Source: Terana coerulea
Taxonomy: Eukaryota > Basidiomycota > Agaricomycetes > Polyporales > Phanerochaetaceae
NCBI GenBank assembly: GCA_024811115.1
Contig: JAKOGH010000481.1
Span: forward strand, 1 to 28,507
Reading direction: 5' to 3'
Length of the DNA: 28,507 nt
Positions within the stretch are counted from its first letter, which is position 1. Each line of letters starts with the position of its first letter. Positions 1 to 9,921 of this stretch are shown piece after piece. Both the position numbers and the translations under genes were made by a program. A model generated the notes under the pieces. The model ran no database searches. It saw only the letters and a list, made by a program, of their open reading frames with translations, and had not been told where the DNA came from.

Positions 1-1573
1 GACCTTCGGGCGCTAGGCCTTATAGGCTCCTTTGGTCTTGTTTGTGTAGACGCCAAATCGTACGATTCCAGGTCCCAGGTTCCGTTAAGTTGCGTCCTTC
101 ATTCGCAAAACATTCCACTAATTTACAGACACCAGAGCGTGGAAAATAAGCACAGCTGTGTAAGAATATTATATGGATTCTCATGAGCAGCTGCCAGTGA
201 TGAGAAAGCGTGCTCAATCTGACTTACGTAGTGACTACTACGCCTTCCATAAAAGGAGCAGTCGGATCAAATGCGCCTCGAAACCGTTGCGCTTCTTTGG
301 GAGGCGTGTGACGAATGATTCGTTCACGCCTTCATGTTTTGTTTTTGCGATGGCTTGTGTATGCCAGGTAAGCCTTCTACCTCATGTTCTTACGTCTGCT
401 TACAGGCTTACACCACAGAACAAAACAGTACCCAATCTCACCGCAATAGCGCCAGTGATCCCACAGTGCTGCATGGCACTTCCATGTCGGCGTAAGATGT
501 TTCAGGCGAGCGGGCCCGTAACAAGAATCGACTCGCCAGCACCTTGTCTCATCGCCGTGTCCAAAGTACTTTCTTCTGGCTGGTGGACGCAGTACTTCCC
601 TCCTGCTGGTGAACACCATCCGAATTGGCTCGCGGTTTTAGCTACGCGCAGCCAATAGCGCGATTCTTCGCCAGCCAAGGTTCGGTCGCACTCGCAGACA
701 TCAACATCGAATATCCGGCGCGCCACCTAGCTCCTGAATGCGCCAGCGCGCTGCGGGAGACCGTGGCAACGAGCGGGCAGTTTCTGTCAGACACGGAACA
801 ACACCCCAATTCAGTTTTGTTTCTGGCCAAGCTGATGCTCCTCCAGAGAACCACGCCACCCCCACCGGCCCCGCAGATCCAGGCACTGCCTGGCGCTCCC
901 CAGACATTCCAGCGCGCTTCGGTCTGTGGCTCCTTCTGAATGGTTGATACGGGGCTCGGGGCTGGTGCATCCCCGTTGCGCCCCCGAGCTCTATGCCCGT
1001 GCTGTGCTGGGCACCCCGCCCACGGTGTTTGCGCCACCATGTTTGGGAGAAGCTGGGTGGGGCCTTTTTTGCCCAGGGATTCGCACGTGGTTTGTTAATT
1101 CGAGCTCAGCCGTGAGTTCCAAAACCTGCAAATGCCTGAATGTCTTGCACTGAACGGCCTAGAGAATAGAACATATGCGAGTCTGGGCGGTGGAATGAGC
1201 GGGCCTCGACGTCCGTATGCCGTGTTCGCAGGAGCCCTTCTTTGCGCTTCAGAAGTTACTACCCTAAAGCTTCACGGTTGATGCGCCTTTTGCTCCCCGC
1301 CGGACCCAGCGGAGCGTGTCGCCATGCAACCTTTCTCCAGTGATCTTGCAAGGAGTTCCACATCCACACTTCGACGGGTCAATATTATCCGCAATATTCG
1401 TGCACTGCTTGCGACACTTGTCGACGTCGGTGGGACGCGGTGACGTCTTCAGGTGTACTCGCAGTTGTATAAATACCAGACACGACTTGGGCTGTAAGTC
1501 CTCACCAACAGCCTCACCAGCTTCTCGCACCTCTAACACCTCCCACCCACTCAATCTACTTGCTCGTAACGAA
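1..1573. other. Intergenic region without a convincing gene
   Basis: I see no supported gene here. Open frames on both strands (for example 173-658 on +) have no recognisable motif, no plausible splice structure and no protein-like composition. The last part is the promoter of the secreted-protein gene that begins at 1574. The first 30 bases weakly resemble part of the kinase-like first exon near 4032-4066, but the match is too short to interpret. A distal exon of a gene lying to the left cannot be excluded. Confidence 0.5.
1468..1475 (+). promoter_or_regulatory. TATA box of the secreted-protein gene
   Basis: TATAAATA lies about 100 nt upstream of the ATG at 1574, a normal distance for a fungal TATA-driven gene. 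A CRE-like TGACGTC lies just upstream at 1441-1447. A strong TATA box fits a regulated, highly expressed secreted protein. This is a motif reading only. Confidence 0.6.
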
Positions 1574-2293
1574 ATGCTCTTCTTCAAGTCTTTCGCCACT
1601 CTCACTACTCGCCTTCGGCGCCGTCTCCGTCTCCGCCTCCCCCTCGCTGACACCAAGGTCATCGCTCGTCAGGATGCTCCGGCAGGCATTGCGTCGATTA
1701 TCACCGACGTGACCAACCAGCTCGCCGCTCCTGTTGCCCAGCTCAGTATGTCTTTATATTTTCCCTGCCGACGCCGTGTATCTAAATTGTGTACTTTATA
1801 GACTCCATCACGTCCGCCAACGCCACCACCGATACCGTCGCACCAATTACCTCGAACATCCAGAGCATCCTGAGCAATGCGCGTAGTCAGGTCCAGGGCC
1901 TCAACGGCCAATCCGCTGCTACCATCCTCGCTGCACCCGGCGGTGGCCAGATCTCAACCGGCGACCTTGCCACGCTCCTCGCTAACCTCATCACCGTACG
2001 TCACCGCTCCTCCCTCGTTCACGCATCGCACATTTTCTCACATTAGATCTATACAGACACTTGTCACCGCCATCCAGAACATCACGAACGCCGCCGGTGC
2101 CAACGGCTCGCTCGTCCCCATCCTGACCAACATTGGCACCGACCTCGGCCTGTTGCTGCGCGACGTCCTTCGTCTCGTCCAGGCGCTGCTTTCGGGCCTC
2201 CTCGCCGCTCTTAACCCCCTTCTTGGCGGTATCCTCGGTGCCCTCAGTGGTCTCCCGGGCCTCGCCGGCCTCCTCGGCATTCTGGGCCTCTAG
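1574..2293 (+). CDS. Small secreted Leu/Gly/Ala-rich protein (three exons)
   Basis: Exons 1574-1745, 1802-1995 and 2057-2293 join in phase to about 200 residues; the introns (56 and 61 nt) have GTATGT and GTACGT donors. I do not recognise a named family. The mature part is cysteine-free, rich in Ala, Ser, Thr and Asn, and ends in a very hydrophobic Leu/Gly run (about the last 45 residues). A pro-region-like stretch (VIARQD) precedes it. This layout is common among small secreted proteins of wood-decay basidiomycetes and may bind surfaces or membranes (inference). Odd point: in the ATG frame, residues 11-23 read as an arginine-rich run, while the +1 frame of the same bases (about 1605-1643) gives a textbook hydrophobic signal core, LLAFGAVSVSASP. 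The N-terminus therefore appears to carry two compensating frameshifts. Confidence 0.75.
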
Positions 2294-2831
2294 TGCGTTC
2301 CTCTTGCCCTCCTTGGTCTGAATGCTGGTGCTGATGGCATTTTTCTACAGATCATCTCGAATGATTTGCGGACATCGTTGAAGGACAATACTATTCATTG
2401 ATAGTTATAATAGCGCTTACTACTCAATCTTGTGCTGCATACTTGTAACTAGTAGCTTACATCTTATTTTGGACACTTATATCATAACGGACATACGCAC
2501 TTTACCCTCGCAAACCCTCTCCTGATTCCGCAGTTCGCCGTCTACTGTCCTTGAGCAGTAAAAAATCGAGACTTTGACTCGGCTGAACGTCGACAGGCAG
2601 GTGTGACCTGAGTATGTTATAAGCACTTTGAGCCCTCGGTGCGATGGAGAACGAAGGTGGACAGTATCTGCTTTTTTCGTAATGACACAGAACTCAAATA
2701 CGGGTGACCGGGCATCATATATGATTCAGTTAAAAATTACAGGTACTGTGCTAGTTCTGGTACAACACGCAAATCTTACAGGCGGAGCTGCATCTGACGA
2801 CGACAACAAGAGTCACAAGGGTATCCCCAGG
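2294..2831. other. Intergenic, converging 3' ends
   Basis: This 538-nt stretch lies between the stop of the secreted-protein gene (+) and the stop of the kinase-like gene (-), so it should hold the 3' UTRs and terminators of both. It is fairly AT-rich in the middle. I see no coding region, RNA gene or repeat in it. Confidence 0.5.
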
Positions 2832-4213
2832 CTAGATGAACTCAGGATCGATATAATAACCGTATGGTAGGTTCTGCAACAGGCCATCCAACCAGCTGTT
2901 GGCCATGCAGGCCTGATATTCTTCAACGATGAGTGTCTCTTGTGCACGATCGAAATCTATGATCCGCCACTCGTGCACCTTCTTATGTACAGGGCACACA
3001 AGACCCGGTAGCCCAGGTGGAGAAGTCGGTGCACTCATGATATTGGCGTAGCGTATGTCGCCGGGGTAGACTCGCATGTGGAATATATCCGCAAAAACGG
3101 CGTAAAAACGGCGTAAACATCGTCTCTAAAATAGACACAAAGAATGGTTAGTGACTAGAAAACAAGCCAATATTTATGAGTCTGCAAGCTCACAGCAGAC
3201 TCCGCGGAAGGTCTTCGCCCAAGGGAAGATGCGCTCCAAGTCGTTCCAGGATTAAGATGGAAACGGTTGCATCCGTTATGGGACTCGCGGCCTTGCAGTG
3301 TGCCTCGTACGGCTCCAGCAGCTCGGAATCTTCCCCCTCGGGTATGTAGTAGTCTTCATATATGGTGTCGTCCTCGTCGGGAAAGGTGAGATCCACGACG
3401 GTAGGCTCGCTGCATGACGTCTCCGTACTGCACAATAGAGACGATCCTTCAGGGAGTTCGGCGGTGAAGTATCCAAAACAGCGTGGAATTGAGGCCCCTT
3501 GCAGCGCCTGCATCGCGTCGTAGTACCAGGCGTCATGCGCGAGCAGCTTCGCACGTTTCCGGCATGAAATCTTAGCAACGAGAGGAGGTATATACGAACC
3601 ACTCGACGGGACATCGCTTGACAAGATCGCTTCGTATACCACGCCGGAGCCGCCGCCTCCAATCTTTTCTCCAAGGCGGAGCTGCATGACCAGGTCACCT
3701 GGCGGCGGAAGCTTCACACCTGGGCGAGGCGGCGGCACGGTGCCGTTGTACGCAGGATTTTTCAGACCGCCTCTTGGACATACGAGCGGGATGTTCGGCA
3801 AGCCGACCGCCTTTGAGATGGTCAGCGGTGGGCAGGAGCTATTCGATGCATGGGCCGGGATAACGACGCTGGCGATGGCGTTGCTAGCCTACAAAAATGC
3901 TTAAAACGCGTCTCGGGAAAAATTAGGACAGGAAACTCACCATAACAGTACTGGAATGTTGATCAAGACCGGGAATAGTTGGCGTTACAGTACGGTTGAA
4001 CCTGGTTGAGTGACTTGGGTAAGTTAGTATCGGTTGAACCTTGGGCGCTAGTAGGCCTTGTGGGCTCCGCGGAGCAGTCGACTCCGGGTCGGACAATGGA
4101 ATGCCATCAGTATATGGACTCATTGACCTCACGCTTCTGTCGAATTGTAAAGCACGGACATCCTGAATACGTTCTTGACAACTCATTCTGTCCTCCAACG
4201 AGCGACATCGCAA
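2832..4213 (-). CDS. Fungal protein-kinase-like gene, frame broken in exon 3
   Basis: Exons (descending) 4213-3941, 3888-3194 and 3125-2832 have matching phases and clean GTGAGT/GTGAGC donors. Kinase features are a glycine-rich loop GEKIGGGGSGVV, a putative catalytic lysine in LVAKISC, a catalytic-loop-like GDIRYANIM and a DFG-like IIDFD. The insert DAWYYDAMQALQG followed by SIPRCFGYF is typical of the large, lineage-expanded kinase-like families of Agaricomycetes. The histidine usually found two residues before the catalytic-loop Asp (HGD) is Pro here (PGD). Exon 3 contains a perfect 11-nt tandem duplication (3093-3103 and 3104-3114) that shifts the frame just before the catalytic loop. With one copy the frame runs without interruption from exon 2 to the stop. 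It is either a pseudogene or an assembly error. The start could also be the internal Met at 4187. Confidence 0.75.
3093..3114. repeat. Perfect 11-nt tandem duplication in kinase exon 3
   Basis: AAAAACGGCGT occurs twice back to back. Because 11 is not a multiple of three, it throws the kinase-like reading frame off just upstream of the catalytic loop. Splicing choices I tried around 3125-3193 do not repair the frame. Confidence 0.85.
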
Positions 4214-4440
4214 CTGGTGATAGCGTTTGGCCCTCGTCGGTGATATCCACTATTTGCAGATTTGAAATGCGTAGATCTGTAGGCTCAGCTTTCCAACCAT
4301 TCTCAGAATATTGTTAGCGTCCTCACACGACAGACAGTGCACACCAAGACGCGATGACTCAGCCGTAACCTCTTCGTCGCGTGAGCAGACAGGATAAACT
4401 CATACCATTACCCAAAGCATATTACTTAACATAAAACCAC

Positions 4441-6543
4441 TCAATCATACTGGCTCATCACCAAGTCCAGCTCCGCGTACTCGAGCTCGAGCGATAAATC
4501 CCCAAAGCTCGAATCCGCGCCCGGCGGCGCACTGTCCTCATCCCCACCTGAGTCCCTGCTGTCCGGCCGTGGCTTCGCGCGAGGCGGCCCCGACCCGGCG
4601 GGCGCGACGAAGCTGCTCCCAGGCGCGCTGCACACGTCCATGCGCACACGCGCCTCGCCGCTCGACGACGCGTCGTTGTACGTGTCCGCGCTGCCCGCTC
4701 TCCTGTCCTCCGGGCTCTGCGACTTGCTCGCGCGTCCCGCGCGTCCCTCCTTCGCGCCGGCGACTCCCCTCGCGGCTGGGTCATTCTTCGCATGCGGGTG
4801 CGCGAGTGGCGGGCGGAACGGACGCATCGCACGTGGTACTTCCTGCGAGCCGCTGTACAGCCCAGTGCCGGGCTTTGCGGCGGGGCGCATGCCGAGTGCG
4901 CGCGGCCGCCGCGGCTGTGAGCCCGTCGGTGGCTGGCTCGGCCCCAGGACTGGGATCGGTGACGGACCACGAGCCGTGGTGGGGAGAGTGGGCGATTTGG
5001 ATGGTGATTTGACCAGGGGCTTGGTCGGAGAAGGAGCGCGCGGAGCCGGGGGCGGGGGCATGCGTCGCGCATTAGACATACTAGAAGCCGCTTTAACTGC
5101 AGCCGCTTTGATATGAACAATTTTGACGTGCGCGGTCTTGGCCGCTGTCACAAGTGGTGGTGTTGAGTGCGCGAGTGGCGGAGCGCTGGCGTCCGGAAAG
5201 AGAGGTATGTCGATGTCCATGAGTGACGCGCCCTCCTCCATGCTAAACTCTTCTTCTTCGTTGCCTTGATGTCGTGTACGAGAGGTATTCTGCGAAGGGG
5301 CGTCAACGGACATGGACATGGACACGTCCGCGTCCTCCTCGAGGTTCGTGCGGTCCTGCAGCTCATCGCTTCGTGTCCTGTCCCTCTTCTTTGCTTCACC
5401 TGCCCGTTCCTGTTTGCGCGCGCGTACCACCTCACCGTCGGCCTCAACCGCGCGCTCCTTCCCTTTCCTACTCGCGCTCGTACTTCCCTTCTCCCTCTCT
5501 TTCTCCTTGTCTCTCGCTCTTCCCTCCCGCTCCTCATGTCTTTCATCCTCCCTCCCCCGCTTCTCTCTATGGAGTCTACGTTCCACATGCACGCGCTTGC
5601 GTTCCTCCGCTTGCGCGAGCGCGGCGACGACCGTACGCGCGTGTTCCGCCCACGCCGTGCCCTCCGTCACGGGCCGCACCTCGGTACCCTGCCAGCTCGG
5701 GCGCGGCACCTTTGGCCTTGGCCGCGGCTTCGGCGCGGGCAGTTCTTTCCGTGCTTTGCTGGTGGATGTAGATGCTTCATTCGCTACATAGAATACATCA
5801 TTAGTATATTCAACGGAAAATCCAAAAGATGGAAGACCTACGTTCCGCGAAGTCGTCCCAGCCTATACTCAGATCCACCCTCGAGGACGACGCGGACGCG
5901 CTTTCGCGCAGGCGGCGCATGTATTCCGGCTGCGTCGGTGCCCAGCACACGCTACCCGCGGGTGGCGGCCGCGGCATGCCGAGCGACGTTGACTGACTCG
6001 GGCTCATCTGTGAAAAGTATATGCTGGGCGAGGACGGCGGGTCGGCGGACGTATATACAAATGTGTCCTTGGTAGTGCGAGAGGGCATTGTGGCATTAAA
6101 CGGGGAAGACACGGGTGATGCGAGTGGCGGAAGGGAGAGGAGTGTGATGAGACTGGCTTGCGCGGGAGATACGCTCTTGCGTGTGTGCGTCGGCTGCTTG
6201 ACTCGTAAGGTTTGATGGACTGAGCTGGGTTACGCTAGAGTGAAACAATGGTTAGGAGTGCAAAGCAAAATGCAGGAGAGCAGGCCGCGAGACGGTGTTT
6301 TGACGTTCTCGGAGGCGGCGTACCTTGTTGCTGGCCTCCGTGCACTGCGTCCTCTCCAAAGCGGCCCAACGCGTCGACCCAAAGATTCGGCAGCCCGTAT
6401 ACGTGGTGTGTTGCCCGGATGCACCTAAACAGACGCGACGAGGAGTCCGCCACCCCGAGTACCAGTTTATCGTCCAGTGCCGTCTTCGACGACCGACAAC
6501 TGACACCTCTCCGTATTTTCGACCGAATTATCTGGAAAGAAGA
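4441..6543 (-). CDS. Long disordered, charged protein of unknown function
   Basis: Secure exons (descending) are about 6219-5842 and 5783-4441, joined through a 58-nt intron (GTAGGT donor) in phase. The first in-frame ATG in them is at 6088, giving 529 residues. An upstream exon, about 6543-6324, is likely: it follows a strong pyrimidine-tract acceptor, reads openly (it includes VYGLPNLWVDALGRF) and joins in phase through GTACGC to an acceptor at 6220. It has no ATG, so the true start is unresolved. The protein has SIGWDDFAE near residue 75 (ATG-6088 numbering), then a Lys/Arg/Glu-rich stretch likely to be helical or nuclear-targeting, Pro/Ser-rich low complexity, and an acidic tail ending in MSQYD. 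I recognise no domain; a nuclear or scaffold role is a guess. High GC explains the many shadow frames on the other strand. Confidence 0.7.
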
Positions 6544-6947
6544 AAGGGTGCCGGTGAGCGATGTGAGGGAAAGAGGCTAGGGCGAGAGTTTGGGGAGAAA
6601 GGCACGCTACTATTCAAGCAGGAAGAAGTAGCAGGGCAAAGCTGAGTGGCAGCTCAAAGGACACAATGCAATGGGCGCTAGCAGATATGCCGCTAATGAG
6701 ACTTGTCATGTGACTGCATCGCGTTCCTGGCGTGACCTGGTCCCTAGCCTTGGCCCTTGGGAGCATGGCTTGCCGCTTGAGTAGTTAACAGAATGCAAGT
6801 AATTGATTTTTGGCAAGTCCTGTGTACACAAGAAAAAATGAAGTGTGGTAGAGATACACAGTATTTACAGGAGGTATGATACAGATGCGATGAGCAGACA
6901 ACAGACACGACGCAACACAACAAGTTTAGGAGCTTGAATAGGGCAGG
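6544..6947. other. Intergenic region, no gene seen
   Basis: This lies between the uncertain 5' end of the disordered-protein gene and the last coding base of elongin C. On the minus strand 6544-6650 is pyrimidine-rich, like an intron tail or core promoter. The rest should hold the elongin C 3' UTR. No RNA gene or repeat is visible. Confidence 0.4.
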
Positions 6948-7544
6948 TTAGGCTGCAAAATAAATCATAAATTACTGCGTCATTGCACAAGCAAGCGGTA
7001 CATACTTTCATAGTAATCAGCTGCGACGAGTCTGCGAACATTAGTACCCCATCCTATACATTCGTGCAGGAGAGGACTCACAGCTCCAGCGCAACTTCAG
7101 GCGGAATGCGTTCATCAAAGCCAGGTACGTCCTCCTTCAGCGGCGCACGCTCGTACGTGCTCTTGTACTGCAGGTACTCGGCCATCTTCTCCACCACGAT
7201 ACCGCTGCCCATACACAAGCCATCAGCCACTGAGTCGCTGCAACGTGAATGCAGATGGGGCGCAGGGAGGAGGGAGGAGGTGACAAGACGCACCGCTCAT
7301 TTACGTGCACGACGTTGGACGCCGCCTCTGCAAAGTCCGCACTGAGCATGTTGCGTAGCGTTCCACTTCCGAGCGCGACGCGGCGGCGCATAAGCACACT
7401 GTATCCGTCCGTGCTCACCAGCCGGATCCAGTCCTCAGGGTTCTTCATGTTCGTGGCCTACGGTAGAGGCTCATCAGCTCTCCGTTGATATATCGTACTG
7501 CTAGCCGTGAGATGTCAGTGAGAGAGACCCACCTCGTCTGCCAT
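6948..7544 (-). CDS. elc1: Elongin C (Skp1-like BTB/POZ-fold adaptor)
   Basis: Five exons (descending): 7544-7533, 7457-7294, 7204-7082, 7031-7006 and 6952-6948, all in phase, about 109 residues, matching the family length. Elongin C is a Skp1-fold adaptor that joins BC-box substrate receptors to cullin E3 ligases and pairs with elongin A in RNA polymerase II elongation (family knowledge). Visible signature: WIRLVSTDGYSV, then SGTLRNMLS, then EKMAEYLQYK, then IPPEVALELLVAADYYE. The first exon codes for only MADE. The last coding exon supplies just two bases and the stop; if the GTATGT donor at 7005 is not used, the frame would instead run on for about eight residues to a TGA. The gene is divergent from Ubc13 and shares a short promoter with it. 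Confidence 0.93.
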
Positions 7545-7771
7545 CGCGGTCGGTGGTCAGGAGGCGTGGGAAGAATTCCGCTGGATGCGGGGTCACCATC
7601 ACTCCCTACGATCGTGCCGAGGCGCGCAGATGGGCTGAGATCATCCCGTCTTGTCCTTGTCTCTCGCTCTCGTGCCCCTCCGCCTCTACTATCCCTCTCT
7701 CTCCGCATTCACTTCCAGCTCCTTCGCTTATTCATTTTATTGAACGAAAGGTAACGAACGCGACGAGCACG
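7545..7771. promoter_or_regulatory. Bidirectional promoter, elongin C / Ubc13
   Basis: Only 227 nt separate the divergent start codons of elongin C (7544, -) and Ubc13 (7772, +). The Ubc13-proximal half (about 7650-7730) is a long pyrimidine-rich tract on the + strand, typical of constitutive fungal promoters. I see no TATA box. Shared regulation is an inference. Confidence 0.6.
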
Positions 7772-8777
7772 ATGTCTTTGCCAAAGGTGCGCTTCTTACA
7801 TCGGTGCATGAGAGTGGCTGAGCGAACGCAGGACGCTACCGCGCGCAGCGCATCATCAAGGTGCGCCCTCACCCTCCGAGGCATACCATATTGGCTGACC
7901 TGCGCCTTGCTACCTTGCCCTACCTATGCAATGCATGCTTTGGTGTCACGCTCGCCCGCAAATTAGGAAACGGAACGTCTTGTCGCGGACCCCGCACCCG
8001 GCATCTCCGCCGCGCCGCACGAGGACAACCTCCGTTATTTCGACGTCACTATCCAGGGCCCCGACGGTAGTCCATTCCAGAGTGCGTCTCCCCCTCCTCC
8101 TGGTCTTTGTACACCCCTGACCTGATAACCCTCCTCTCGACCATTCATCGTCTCGTGCCTTACCACTGCAATCCACGCACGGACTACGATTTGCGTTTGT
8201 GCTGTTGCGATGATGGCTTGGGGTGGTGGTGATGTGGATGATAGATGGTGTGTTCCGGCTCGAGCTCTTCCTGCCAGAAGAGTACCCGATGGCGCCTCCC
8301 AAGGTGCGCTTCCTCACGAAGATCTACCACCCGAACATCGGTGCGTCCCCTCCCTATCTTCGTTCGTTCGCGAAGGAAGAGAAGAGAAGAGCCAGGATTG
8401 ATACGAGGTGTTGCGGGATATAGATAAGCTGGGTCGGATTTGTTTGGACATTTTGAAAGGTGCGCCTCTCATGCTTTTTGATCTCCGTACGCTTTGACCA
8501 ATGATACGATACCACCTCTCATCCCCAACTATTGCTCCCTGTCACACATCCTTGTTGTCACCCGGACCCCGCACACGCTGCATGCCCGAACACACGAACA
8601 GACAAGTGGTCACCCGCGCTACAAATTCGCACGGTGCTGCTCTCGATCCAGGCGCTGCTGTCCGCGCCAAACCCAGACGACCCGCTCGCGACGGACGTCG
8701 CGAAGCACTACAAGGAGGACGAGCGCGACGCGCAGCGCGTCTCCCGCGAGTGGACAGAGACGTACGCGAACGCGTGA
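7772..8777 (+). CDS. ubc13: Ubiquitin-conjugating enzyme E2, Ubc13 (UBE2N)
   Basis: Six exons: 7772-7786, 7849-7860, 7967-8081, 8245-8340, 8424-8459 and 8602-8777. All phases match, giving 149 residues against 152-153 in human and yeast. Ubc13 works with an Mms2/Uev partner to build Lys63-linked ubiquitin chains for DNA-damage tolerance and signalling (family knowledge). Diagnostic features are RIIKETERL at the start, [22 protein letters not shown] with the HPN motif, the active-site Cys86 in GRICLDIL, and a near-invariant run from [12 protein letters not shown] through NPDDPLA. The first two exons are microexons of 15 and 12 nt, and most donors are GTGCG. It is divergent from elongin C. Exon 4 starts at 8245 after ATAG, giving Asn where the C-A junction falls. 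Confidence 0.96.
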
Positions 8778-9089
8778 GCGTGCTGCTGGGCTGGGATTGA
8801 CGCTGAGAAGGAATGGGAGGCGCAGGAAGATTAAGAACAACATAGAAGTGTGTAGGATTGTATATGGAGATATTGAAGAATGGAAGGGAGGTGGTGAAGT
8901 AGTGCACCAGCAGGAATGTACGCTTCGCGATTGTTTCTGCAATTTTTATACGATTTCCACGTTCCGCCGTCCCTCCTCGGCTTTGTTACCTCGTCTTCGC
9001 GCCCTGGACGAGCGTGGGAAAGAGCATATAAGGGCCAATAATTTAAACTGGCCTAGCTCTGAAAAGACTTACGGCTACTTGCGGTGTTA
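8778..9089. other. Ubc13 3' flank, no gene seen
   Basis: This stretch follows the Ubc13 stop codon and should contain its 3' UTR and terminator. Open frames across it are extensions of Ubc13 shadows. I see no RNA gene or repeat. Confidence 0.45.
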
Positions 9090-9921
9090 TTAGCGCCCGT
9101 TGGAAGTCAAGCTTTCAAGCGCCACAAGCTCTCGGCACTTGCTGTTATCCTCCCTTTCACTGTCACTGGCTCAAAATGTTGCATTGCCTTCACCCGTACC
9201 CAGCTCTTCTGCGGCGATATTCGCGTTTTCCTTCAAGCTGTTACGTCCTGTCCTTCCCTCCGCTGCTTCAGATGCGGCAAACCAGAGGGACCAAAGAGGG
9301 ACCCGGACGGTTCACCGTGGACAACCCTCCCAAGCGTAGAACAAGGTGCGGGGAGAGACACTATGCCTGTGTGTGTCTACGCAAACGCAAGGAGTCGGCT
9401 GTACTACCACCTTCGACCAGGCGCGACCACAAGAAGTTCAAGGACGTAGACGCCGCTGCAGTAGATGAGCCCCACTGGCGGCCTCCCGAGTATGCTTGGA
9501 CAACACACTGGTGAGGTTTATTGGGCATGTGGTAGACTGGTAGTGCATAGTTGTCACGGCGAAGGGTGAGATGGTTGTATAGCTGCTCCAGCCGGAATGT
9601 TGGCCGTCTGAATCAAATTCGAAGGTATGCTCTTTGCCGACTCGTACCGCTGTTGACATGAAGCTTGCAGCGTGTTCCGGGTTCAAGCCTCACACCTTCC
9701 GAAAGATGAACCGCGTCGCCGAAAGTCTGCTCGACGACATAGCCAACGACGATGTGTGTATTGAGCGCAGCAAGCTGCCAGAGCCGACTGCGTCACATTG
9801 CCGTGGTCACTGGCCATTTCAATTCACTTCATTGATTTTTCAAGAGTATGGACTATGGGTTCTCGACGCAGACCTACTGTTGGGCCACGGCTGTAGAGCT
9901 TTAATACTGCATCCAGCTTAG
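9090..9921 (+). pseudogene. Truncated relic of a JmjC-family gene (N-terminal part)
   Basis: Two protein-like blocks remain. The first (about 9265-9460) is a Cys/His-rich, probably zinc-binding motif: CFRCGKPEG, then NPPKRRTRCGERHYACVC, then LPPSTRRDHKKF. The frame changes inside it, so an intron or lesion must lie near 9310. The second (about 9677-9800) reads CSGFKPHTFRKMNRVAE and follows an intron-like stretch with a GTATGCT donor. Both blocks have paralogues in the second relic (16.5 kb and 24.0 kb), and the similarity to the first extends upstream to about 9140. No JmjC domain follows; similarity to the second copy fades near 9800. Assignment to the JmjC family rests on that second copy. 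Confidence 0.55.

Noticed and set aside
1..30. Similarity to kinase exon 1 near 4032-4066 (GGGCGCTA...GGCCTT)
   Set aside because: Only about 30 nt with gaps; does not extend on either side, so no second kinase copy can be claimed.
173..658. 161-codon open frame on +
   Set aside because: No motif, unlikely composition, overlaps equally long frames on the other strand and has no supporting promoter or splice pattern.
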